From Multifurca ochricompacta (taxonomy: Eukaryota > Basidiomycota > Agaricomycetes > Russulales > Russulaceae): a stretch of 64,000 nt of DNA. The stretch lies in assembly GCA_022496185.1 (NCBI GenBank), contig WTXG01000067.1, forward strand, positions 1 through 64,000, given 5' to 3'. A program made the translations under genes and the position numbers. The notes beneath the pieces are model-generated. The model searched no databases. It saw only the letters and a program-made list of their open reading frames with translations, and was not told where the DNA came from. This document shows positions 19,868 to 29,140 of this stretch, piece by piece (positions within the stretch are counted from its first letter, which is position 1; each line of letters starts with the position of its first letter).

Positions 19868-22123
19868 TAGTGATTGTCAAGGGTTTTCATACCCATGCAG
19901 GTAAGCGCCACGGCTTTTGCCAGGTATGGGTATGGGTATACAGCTCTCAACCTGTGGAAACCCATACCCACATGGTGGGTTTGGTGGGTATAGGTGCCAA
20001 TCATGCATTGACAAGATCAGTAGAAATTCTAAGATAAAACACATCTGCAGCCACAAAAATAAATGATCTTGTCTGATGTATGCTATAGGGTATCTTTAAA
20101 TATGTTCTAGTATTATCATATGAAATATCAAAGCAGATCAACAGTGTGATGTAAAATAAAAGTGTTATCAGTGATCCACTTCTTGAAAATCATGATGCAC
20201 CTGTTTTATCAATGTGCGACCAATTCTGCCAGTCTGGCACTATCTAAAATACTCTTTAGACTACTTTAGACTATAATATAATCTAATTATCAAATTAGTT
20301 TACTGAAACAAGGCCCACATGTATCTACAAGCTGCATGGGGCAGCAACTACATTGCATTGCATGGTGGTCTGACCTCCTTCCTATTAAGGAAGGTTGACT
20401 TAAATGCACCAGGACAGTTGCACTTGTATGAAATGAAACCAGAATAATAAAATAATAATGTAAATAAAGGATCCTTTTAATCTTCTGAACATAAACCAAC
20501 AATATTTGAGGGATCTTGAGTAGCCATAAATGAATGCATTGTGTCCAAGTGCTTATCTCCTTGACCAGGATGGCCTGGGCCATTTATCTGAAATGTGCAG
20601 AAACCAAAGAACAGTCACGCTTGTATAAAATTGAAACCAGAATAATAAAATAAAAATGGAATAATAAATTATCTTAATCTTATGAACATAAAATAGGAAT
20701 CTTTGAGGGATCTTGAGTAGCCATAAATGAATGCATTGTGTCCAAGTGTGTATCTCCTTGACCAGGATGTCCTGGGCTGGATGTCTGAAATGTGCAATGC
20801 AAGTAAAGAACTTGCATGTGTTTCATTTTATGGGTAACCCAGGTATCAAAACAATTATCCAGGGGTTACCCCTGCAAATTGCTATGTGTTCATCAAATTA
20901 TTTTGCATTCTGTGTGGTTATCTGACAGGCTTTTCATCAATGTTCTATAACATCCTATCTAATCATCTCTGTATACTGTATTTTAGTTGTGCTTGTATAA
21001 AATTGAAAGCAGAATAATAAAATAAAAATGGAATAATGAATTATCTTAATCTTCTGAACATAAAATAAGAGTCATTGAGGGATCTTAAGCAGCCACAAAT
21101 GAACACATTGTGTATCTTCTTGGTCTGGGAAGTCCTGGGCCAGGTGTAATGGGTGAAGCTCTGTGTACACTTAGAAACAGGAAGGGCAAAGAAAGGTGAC
21201 CTAAGTCATTGGGTGTACCACGGAGGCAAACATCATGCGTCAAGCAATGATGGGGACCTGTGTTGACCACTGTGGTTTTGCAACCACGACAACGGTGTCT
21301 GAAACCCAAAGAAGCTGCAGCCCCAAGAGGACAAGATCCAAAGGATTGAGTCACACAGGGAGGCAGTATGCCATTAGCACTATGTATCAAACTCGTGTAG
21401 ACAGTTACTCACCTGCAGCCCCAAGAGGACAAGATGGGGGCTACAGGCTGTTACAGGGGGTCTTATATACATTTCTCAGTGTATCAAGGTAAGCAGTAAG
21501 TGTAAGCAAGAATCAGCAAGTATCAGTCAGCTGTATTGCTGACTGAGCCTTATCTCTGTGATTCATAAGCTGCTTTACTCTGCTGACTGATCATACTCTC
21601 ACATTATGACATCATAATGATGTCACTGTGGAGTAGATAACTGATATGTAGTCTAGCCCTTTGGTCTGGAACACATCTATCTACTGATACATGTGATTCT
21701 GTGCTATAATTGGCCATGGCCCAACCTGGGCCCTTATCTAGAGCTCCACTTACCTAGAACCTTCTAGGCTGGACTCCTCTTATCTTGATAGCAGCTCCAC
21801 TTGGTCTAGAACTGTCTAGACTGTGGGGCCTCTGCTTATTGTGGTAAACACAATAGAAAGTCAACTTGTAATTCTTGAGTGGCTCTTGTGCTGACTAAGC
21901 AGCATGTGACTATTACATGTGACTCGGTCACATGATCCATGTCACGACTACATTCCCATGATCATGTGTTGAGACTGCTGGGTAATCTTCCCACAGTCAT
22001 GTGATCCAAAAAAGGGAAAAGAAAAGGAAAAATAAAATAGAGCCATGACACCAGGTATCCAAAATGCACGATGCAAGTAAAGAACTTGCATGTGTTTTCA
22101 CAGGTTACCCCTGCCAATCACTA
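19868..22123. mobile_element. Non-autonomous hAT element, 2256 bases
   Basis: Termini TAGTGATTGTCA and TGCCAATCACTA, with an exact 8-base duplication gtcctttc (19860-19867 and 22124-22131). Excising it restores Gyp-A0 gag. The interior has no transposase frame. Its left end carries repeated 'tatgggta' and 'cccatacc' motifs, and a repeated segment occurs three times inside. Two copies of 'gcagccccaagaggacaag' lie at about 21315 and 21415. Confidence 0.88.
20416..21150. repeat. Three copies of a ~170-base repeat
   Basis: Units near 20416-20595, 20616-20800 and 20988-21150 share 'gcttgtat', 'accagaataataaaataa', 'cttctgaacataaa', 'gagggatcttgagtagcc' and 'cattgtgtccaagtg'. The first two are tandem; the third is separated by a palindromic block with 'gggtaaccc' and 'ggggttaccc'. 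The tail motif 'gatgcaagtaaagaacttgc' after unit 2 recurs at about 22068 next to the element's right end. Confidence 0.75.
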
Positions 22124-22131
22124 GTCCTTTC

Positions 22132-22198
22132 AGATGGCAGAACCAAGGATTTGTTGTGAAAGATTATCTTCATCATGGCAGTTGATGAGCTAATGCCT
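22132..22198 (-). pseudogene. Gyp-A0 gag, extreme N-terminus
   Basis: Encodes 'NCHDEDNLSQQILGSAIW' on the minus strand, matching 'GCHDKDNLSQQVLGSAVW' of the copy at 60763. It then runs directly into the LTR. About 45 bases expected between them (primer site, start codon) are missing, so there is a local deletion. Confidence 0.8.
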
Positions 22199-22434
22199 GG
22201 TGCAGGCATTCAGCACAGTGTGTGCAATTGTGTAGCAGTTTATACTAAAGTTCTTGTACACTGTGTTACTAGTGTACAGAGTTGAAGGACAAGTCAACAC
22301 TAGGAGCTAATCCCTGAGTGTTGGTGAGTGGAAAAGTGCCAGAAGCACTGAGACAATTCAAAGGACAAGTTCAGAGATCACCCAGAAGGTAATGCACCAA
22401 GTCAATTAAGAAGTTGAGTCTAAGGCATACAAGC

Positions 22435-23574
22435 TAGTGTTTGCTATGGGTAGGCACAACCTGCTGGGTATGTGGTCAGGGTACATGCAGGTATGGGTCA
22501 GGGTCACGTCTTCATACCCCTCATGTGACCCCTACCTGCAGACACCCAACCCTTACCTGCCAGAGCAGGTAAGCTGAAATTGGAAGGGCAGCAATGAGGG
22601 TGGCAATGCATGTGGCATTGCACCAGCCACAGAAAAACTATACAGTACATGTATTGTAGATACTGTATACAGACCCAGTGGTCCCATTGCATACAACTTA
22701 GGCTCTCCTATGTTTGTGTCACAGTTAGGTGCAACACTGTGTCAAATGTTGATCAGGAGCTAGCCTCCAAGTCAAGATGTGTCAAGTTCAAGTCAAGACT
22801 CCAAGCCGTTAGCAGAGTCAAGTTGGTTCAAGCCCACAACAAAGTCAATAGGGCACACATGAGAGTCGAAGTTGATGGCAGAGACACTCAGTCCTGCAAC
22901 AAGTTCAATAGGGTCGAAGGCTCTCCAAGTCATGTCTTGGAGAGTTCAAGTGGGGTTCTTTACAGAGAGAGTTCAAAGAAGTCTAGGGCACCTTGGATTG
23001 AACACAAGAGAACAGACTTAGGTCTGTCTCTTCTACTTTACTGTGCTTTAAATACAGGTAGATCTAGCTATGTCATAGTAAATGGAAGATTCTAGTACTA
23101 TGATGTATTATCTAGTGGTTGCACAATAGAACTGGCTAGAACTAAGGAGAACATGGAGGGGTTGGGCCCTCAGTAAGCAAACAGTAGGTAGTGTTTCAGA
23201 ACAACAAGTCCATCTCATTCATCAGTCAGCCAGGTCACCTTTGTCAGTCCGGATTTTGTCACAGTTTGGGAGCTTGGATGAAGGCAGGTTATGTAGAGAC
23301 TGCTGATTTAAAGTATGTAGCATCTCAACCTGATACCAAAAACAATGAAGAATGGCCAGATGACAAATGGATTATAGCTCAAGTAGTACAATGTTATTCT
23401 AGGCTATCAGACTTGAAATATAAATATCTACCCTTACCTGCAGGTATACAACCTGTGGTGTACCCATACCTGTAGTATGGCAAACCTGTACCCTTGGTGT
23501 AAGGGTCCAGGTACATATGGGTATGGGTACAGGTTCATGTGTTTTTACCTGCAGGTTACCTGTGGCAAACACTA
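22435..23574. mobile_element. Non-autonomous hAT element, 1140 bases
   Basis: Termini TAGTGTTTGC and GCAAACACTA with an exact 8-base duplication atacaagc (22427-22434 and 23575-23582). Both ends are rich in 'acctgcaggt', 'gggtatg' and 'gtaccc' motifs, a subterminal repeat pattern. The centre (about 22717-23150) is unrelated and resembles an inverted piece of LTR G. No transposase frame. Confidence 0.85.
22717..23150 (-). repeat. Probable inverted fragment of LTR G
   Basis: Starts TGTCACAG and carries many 'gtcaag' and 'caagtc' motifs. A segment 'gaacagacttaggtctgtct' followed by 'tttaaataca' matches, in inverse, the promoter part of LTR G at about 25455-25515. The far end was not located. 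Confidence 0.4.
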
Positions 23575-23729
23575 ATACAAGCTAACTAAGCAAGCCTTAT
23601 ATACATAATACTCAGTGGAGTCTGAATCAGAGCTAAGTACACATCAAGTCAACAAAGTCCTAATATGTCTAAAGTGGGAAGCAAAGTAAAGGTGGGCCAG
23701 GCAAGAATATACATAGACAGATCTGGTAT

Positions 23730-23936
23730 TGTGGAAACGCAGCCTGATAAATCTGGTCAAAACAACTGCATTGTAAGATATAAAAATACTGTTCTTAAAT
23801 ACTGTAAAGACTGCTGTGCTGTGATCATAAGGAATGTACTTAATCATAATAAATGAGTGTAAATATCATCTTGCACTGCCAACACCGGTCACCTCTGATC
23901 CGGTCCGGCCAACTCTGATCCGTTACCGGCTCAACA
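23730..23936 (+). repeat. Solo LTR, family H (207 bases)
   Basis: TGTGGAAACGCAGCC to CCGGCTCAACA, with duplication ggtat (23725-23729 and 23937-23941) inside the Gyp-A0 LTR. The 3' half keeps clustered CpGs ('gatccggtccggcc'), unlike its surroundings, so it is young or escaped decay. A fragment of the same family is at 1206-1265. Confidence 0.85.
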
Positions 23937-23990
23937 GGTATAGTTGCAATTCTGGTGGGAAAATACATAAGAGTTCATATGTAAAGTATC

Positions 23991-25885
23991 TGTGATGCTT
24001 TCTGTCAATGTAATGGGTTGTGATGTGCATGTGATGTTTTGTGACAGTTTTTTGACCCACACATGTTCAACTTCTGTTTCAACATTTCAACTTCTCACTC
24101 CAAGTCATGTGACTGGAGTTGATGATCTTTGTTTTTATCTGATTTCTGGACTTTTTGGACTGACTTGGATTGACACTCATCTGCCTTTGGAGTGGGTGCA
24201 ACACCACTTCCTTTTCCCATCTCAGTCTCCAATGGAGATTCACTTGTGTTACAACCCCACTCTTTTCCCTGACCCTTCCTTGATGCCATACCCACTCCTG
24301 ACCTCTGCCTTCTGCACATATGACCCTTGCCTCTATAACTCTACTGCCTGATTCCTGTGGCTTGTATGCCCAGGACCCCACCCTGATGCCTGTGACATGA
24401 TGCTCTCAGGACCCCTTACCCTTGATATCTGCACCTGACTCACTGATAGTTCAGCTACTGTGCTGATGGCTGCATTCCCCTTTCCCCTGATGCTTGGCCT
24501 CTGTTTTGGCCAGCATCTGTACCCTGTCCCTGTGGCTGACACCCATAGGATCTCTGACACTGTCCCTGCCAAACCTGACTCTGAATACAAGACAACTTTG
24601 GCTTGCATTTGCCCCTCCAGGCCACATGACCTGTAGGCACATGACCTATCATGTGACCCTTGACCATGTGATCTTGGGCTTTGATCATGACCCCTTAGAT
24701 CATCTGACCCATCAATCACTTGACCCTCTTCTCTGACTCCTGTGGGAGTATTCCCACACTGATAGGACTCCTGTGGGGCTGCCCCACATGACTATGCTTC
24801 TGATAAGGCTTATCCTTATCATGGACTATATTTAACATCTTAGCTACTATTGGATGATAAGGACTTGATTATCTACAGTACCAGATCTCTGATACAGTAC
24901 TTAAGACCCTGTAGACAGTCAGTAGAACCCCAGACTTGACATCTTGTACCTTCAGCCTAGATATCTCTGATTCGGAAATCTACTGCATCCTTTGCCCCTT
25001 CACATCTTTGATCTCCCTGAAGGGACCCCATTGCCTCTGGCAATGGGTGTGCACCTTTCCCTTTGAACCTGTCCCCTTCCCCTTCATTCCCTTTGGCTTT
25101 AGTCTGCTTGGTGTGCTTCTAGCACTGCAGCTAAGCCTGATTCCAGCTTAACAGTCAGAGGGGATTAGCTCCCTTTGACTGACTCTTCCCGTCTCCCTCA
25201 GCACCTGGTTATGGTGCAGATCCTCTCCCTTCTGATGCTAAGAAGGCCTGGTGCAGCTTGCCAGGCTGTGCCGGGCTTGTCACGAGCCCAGAGGTACTGT
25301 CCCAGGAGTACAGAGCCCACTCCCGCAGCCGAGGCCCTGAACAGATCCCGCAGACCCGTGCACGTCGCACAGGAAACGCCCTGCCAGCGTTACAACTTGG
25401 CTAGTTACTATACTGAACATTCCACTTTACTGTAATTACAAAGACACTAGAATACTTGTATTTAAGGAGACACATTAGAGAGACAGACATTAAGTCTGTT
25501 CTCTTGTATCTAATACAGGTCAACTTGTCTTCATCAGAATCCTCTTGAACTTCCCAAGCTGCAACTTGGGAAGCCTTCACCCCAGATCTTCAGCAGGGCC
25601 TTTTGCCACTGCCTCAACTCACTTCTTGCACACACCCCTCCTATTTTTGTGTGGGCCTTGAACCTTGAATGTGGCCCTTGTGGTTTGCCTTGACACCTTG
25701 ACATTGATGCATGCCCTCTTGTATCTTGTGGGCCTTTGAACCTTGACTGCTGCTTGCTGTAGCTTGCCTTGGAACCTTGAATCAGTTTTCCCTTGACAGC
25801 TTGACCTTGGAGCTTGCATGTGTCTTGCATCTTGAGGGCCTCAGACCAGAACAACCCTTGACACAGCAGAGATTTGGCTGTGACA
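23991..25885 (+). repeat. Solo LTR, family G, interrupted by LTR E
   Basis: Starts TGTGATGCTT and ends GGCTGTGACA; flanks gtatc and gtatg match at 4 of 5 bases. Removing it rejoins the Gyp-A0 LTR ('gtaaa' to 'gtatgag'). The LTR itself is about 742 bases (23991-24246 plus 25400-25885). A TATA-like 'gtatttaagg' is at about 25458. The 3' part (25640-25850) is rich in 'ccttga' motifs. Confidence 0.65.
24247..25394 (+). repeat. Solo LTR, family E (1148 bases)
   Basis: TGTTACAACCCCAC to CTGCCAGCGTTACA with exact duplication acttg (24242-24246 and 25395-25399). The last 130 bases are CpG-rich ('cccgcagccgaggccc', 'gtgcacgtcgcac') while the rest is depleted. The terminal sequences resemble those of Gyp-A and Gyp-B LTRs, so a gypsy origin is likely. 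Confidence 0.88.
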
Positions 25886-25954
25886 GTATGAGTCAGAGAT
25901 AAGTGAGGGAAATGAGTCATAGATAAGAAACAAACAAGTGCAAAGGTTGTCACA

Positions 25955-27269
25955 CAAGGCTTCACTCAAGTTTATGGTGTCAACTATCTTGACACTTTCC
26001 CTCCTGTTGCTAAACTCAGCAGTTTTCACACCATCCTGGCTCTGGCAGCACAATTTGATTGGGATATTGAATCTTTCAATTTTAATGGTGCTTATCTAAA
26101 TGAAGAACTAGATAACAATGATAAGATTTATATGCAAGTGCCACCTGCATATGAAAATAAAAATGGTAACACAGTTATGCAACTATGCAAGTTGCTTTAT
26201 GGATTAAAACAAGCTGGAAGAAAATGGTACAACACACTCTTGTGTGCCTTAGCTGACCTGGGTTTCCACATAAGCTACACAGATCCAGGAGTTTTTTATA
26301 CTCACATGGAAGGGCATTTATTAGTCCTTGCCATTCATGTCAATGACTGTGCCTTTATGGGCAGTTCAAGCAAACTGATCATGGAATATAAAGTAAGTGA
26401 AACTTAACAATTGATATTCTATCACTGATCTAGGACCAATTCATTGGCTCCTAGGTATCAAAATCATGTGTGATAGATCAGTGTGAACAATTTCACTATT
26501 GCAAATGTCATATATTACTTCAATTCTTGTGCAATTCAGATTTAGTGATGTGAAACCCAATAACACTTCCATGGCTCCTGGAGTTGAGTATTCTAGAAAG
26601 GATTCACCGCAAAACCCAGCTGATGCTGCTGAAATGATGAAAATTCCTTATTGTGAGGCAATAGGGAGTTTGATGTATGGATCAGTTGGTACCCAACCAG
26701 ATATCACATTTGCCATTTTGACTCTGTTGCACTTCCTTGAAAATCCAGGCTGATTACACTGGGAAGCTGTTAAACAGATCTTCCAGTATCTTTCTGGCAC
26801 TGAGAACATTGAGCTGACTTATGGCAGTGAATGTCATGATCTCATAGGGTACACAGATGCAGATGGAGCCAGTCAAGAGCATACACATGCCATCTCTGGC
26901 TACATTTTTCTGATTGACAGTGGAGCTGTATCCTGGAGTTCAAGAAAACAAGAACTCATAACTCTTTCTACTGCAGAATCAGAATATGTTGCCATGACAC
27001 ACATGGCAAAAGAAGCAATATGGCTTTGCAAGCTCATAAATGAGCTTTTCCCATCTTTTATCACATCCACCCTGCTCTATTGTGACAATCAGGCTGCAAT
27101 AAAACTGGCCATCAAGGATAATTACCATGCACAAACAAAACATATTGATATAAGATATCACTTCATTCATGATGTGATATCTAATGGCACACTCAAACTT
27201 ATCTACTGTCCTACTGACCAAATGATAGCAGATATCTTAACCAAAGCCCTTCCAAAATGGAAGGTGGAT
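25955..27269 (+). pseudogene. Copia-C: reverse transcriptase and RNase H remnant
   Basis: A second copia lineage, distinct from Copia-A. It enters at 'KGFTQVYGVNYLDTF' (about 25958) and shows 'FNFNGAYLNEEL', 'LCKLLYGLKQAGRKWY' and 'HVNDCAFMGSS', where the catalytic tyrosine-valine-aspartate motif reads HVND instead of YVDD. The connection domain and RNase H follow with 'YTDADGASQEHTHAISGY', 'LSTAESEYVA', 'YCDNQAAIKLA' and 'MIADILTKALPKWK'. Stops at about 26405 and 26751 and the altered YVDD show it is dead. Gag, protease and integrase are missing on the left, and a Gyp-A LTR cuts the 3' end. Confidence 0.88.
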
Positions 27270-27865
27270 TGTAACGCCTGGTGTGGGTGTTCAGCACGAT
27301 GTGTGACGGAGTTGCGTAGCAAAACTACAAAGTCTTTGTACACTGCATTACTAGTGCATGGAGTTGAGTGATGAGTCAATACCAAGGAGCTAATCCCTTA
27401 GTATCATTGAGTGGAAAAGTGCCAGAAGCACTGAGACGATTCAAGAGTTGGGTCTTAGGAATCACCCAGAAGGTAATGCACCAAGTTGATTAAGAAGTCG
27501 AGTCTAAGGCATACAGGGCTATCTAAGCAGGCCTTATATATGTAATAGAGATCAGAGTCTAAATCAGAGTACAGTACTCGGCATATCAACAAAGTTGCAA
27601 TATGACTACAAGGGGAAATGGAGTAAGGGTGGGCCAGGTGAGAATATACATAGATGTATCTGGTATAGTCACAATTCTGGTGGGAAAATATGTAAGAGTC
27701 CATATGTAATATATGAGTCAGAGATAAGCAAGAAGTTGAGTCATAGATAAGGAACAAATAAGTACAAAGAAGGCATAAACATGGTCAACAAAGGTTAAAC
27801 AGAGCCAAACAATGAGTCACATGGTCCCAACGAAAAGAAAAGATGACTCAGCGGGGTTTGTAACA
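27270..27865 (-). repeat. Gyp-A2 3' LTR (596 bases)
   Basis: Plus-strand TGTAACGCCTGG to GGTTTGTAACA. It keeps the undecayed transcript-start 11-mer (complement AAGTCGAGTCT at 27495-27505). A pyrimidine run (ttaccccctctcta, 27866-27879), the complement of the polypurine tract, follows. It lies in the 3' end of Copia-C. Confidence 0.92.
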
Positions 27866-27896
27866 TTACCCCCTCTCTAAGTCCTAGCAGAGCCAG

Positions 27897-29140
27897 CTAG
27901 AGTGGCATACCATCATCATCCTGCACCAAGGAGAGATAGTCATTGGCTACAGCATAGTGGTCAGCATCATAATTCTCCTTGTCTTCATCTGTGGGGCAAA
28001 CATGTGTTTGTAGAAAACCATAGGGCCCTCTCCTCCCACATTGAAAGCAACCATCATAAACATGACAGTCAATCTCTCGGTGGCTGGCATTGTGGGAGAG
28101 GCACTTGCTGCACCATCTGGATGGGTTGAGGACATTGGGGGCTTGTGTAAGCCATCGGAATAAACATTGCCGGCTCCAATGCAAGGTACTTTGACAGTGC
28201 TGACATTGCTTCTTGGCAGTGGGGCAGCACCAACTAAGGTGGTACTTGCTGTTGCAACACCAGCAAAGCTGACCACTGGGGTTTTTGTGGAGACGTGGCA
28301 TTTTGAGGCAGCTTGGATTGAGCCGGGGTGCAAGTTTGAGGTGGCAGCAGGGAAGGGGTCAAGTGAAAATATCAGCATACCATTCAGATATAGTCATGTA
28401 GGCCTCCCCTAACTCCAGTCATGTCCTAATGGCTGCCAGATGTTGCTCAATGTCAAAAATGCCCCATGAAATTCTGACCATCTGTCATTCATAGTTGTGG
28501 CACTGCATATCCAAGTTATCTTTGAGTGCTTGGAATTTGTGCAACCATGCAACCTTGGCAGTCAGTTGCAGCATGTGCAAATCTCAGAGTACTTCATTAA
28601 TGGCAAAGGTGTGGGGGTCAGTGCTTGACAGATGTTTTAGATGCTCTGGGCCCAGGACATAGTGGAGTCGGTCAACTTTCTTTTCTTCTAAATAGACAGG
28701 AGCCCCATAGATTGGCCCTCCTTTCTCCAAGCATCCTGCTACATCCATGCCTTCATTGGTGTAATAGATATATTTTGCTACTTCTGTCATGCCATCATTT
28801 CTTGCCATAGGGATCATCAGAGGAAAGTAAAACTGGGATGTGGGGTTGTTTGGGAAGAATGGGAATTCAGGAGCTTCATCGCTGAAGTTGACATCAATCA
28901 GGTCATTCGGGTGGGGGTGCTCAGGCAGAGTAAAATTGTCATTGATGTTGGCAGCTCCAATCCCTTCGGCCACCTTGGTGGCCACATCATAATCAATAGG
29001 AGACAATGGGTGAGAAGGAGGATGCAGAGGAGAAAGTAGGGGAAACACATCAATGGCAGCAGAGGTGTGAACACTGGAGGGAGACATGGGATTTGTTCTG
29101 GGTTGTTTTGGGGAAGGAAGTTGTTGTAGTGAATGTATCA
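27897..29140 (-). pseudogene. Gyp-A2 third ORF (zinc-knuckle protein)
   Basis: The best-preserved lineage-A copy. The open frame 28584-29213 carries the end of the chromodomain ('FVPKLIKDFYRHHPEADKEE') straight into this protein without a stop, then 'MSPSSVHTSAAIDVFPLL', 'APEFPFFPNNP', 'YYTNEGMDVAGCLEKGGP', 'IYGAPVYLEEKKVDRLHY'. A helical, coiled-coil-like stretch follows at about 28400-28580, broken by stops. The frame 27897-28301 gives two perfect CX2CX4HX4C knuckles (CWCCNSKYHLSWCC, CQHCQSTLHWSRQC), a CX2CX6HX4C (CSKCLSHNASHREIDC), a further CFQC...HVC cluster, and the acidic end 'DYLSLVQDDDGMPL'. Confidence 0.78.

Larger units (their letters stand above)
22199..25945 (-). repeat. Gyp-A0 5' LTR, interrupted three times
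   Basis: LTR parts are 22199-22434, 23583-23729, 23942-23990 and about 25886-25945. Joined, they follow the Gyp-A LTR seen uninterrupted at 27270-27865 ('gagtggaaaagtgccagaagc', 'gggccaggcaagaatatac', 'tatgagtcagagataag'). Insertions are a hAT derivative, solo LTR H, and solo LTR G which itself contains solo LTR E. It breaks off where the copia sequence starts at about 25955. Confidence 0.8.

Noticed and set aside
21085..21492. Host gene around 21085-21492 (frames on both strands)
   Set aside because: Lies within the bounded 2256-base hAT element, overlapping frames on both strands and no conserved motif.
22610..23095. Plus-strand ORF of 161 codons inside the 1140-base hAT element
   Set aside because: Crosses the boundary between hAT subterminal sequence and an inverted LTR fragment and has no family motif.
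24333..24719. Minus-strand ORF of 128 codons in LTR E
   Set aside because: Low-complexity reading across an LTR with good termini and duplication; no recognisable domain.
25534..25965. Minus-strand ORF of 143 codons near LTR G
   Set aside because: Arises from the repetitive 'ccttga' part of LTR G and runs into the Gyp-A0 LTR.
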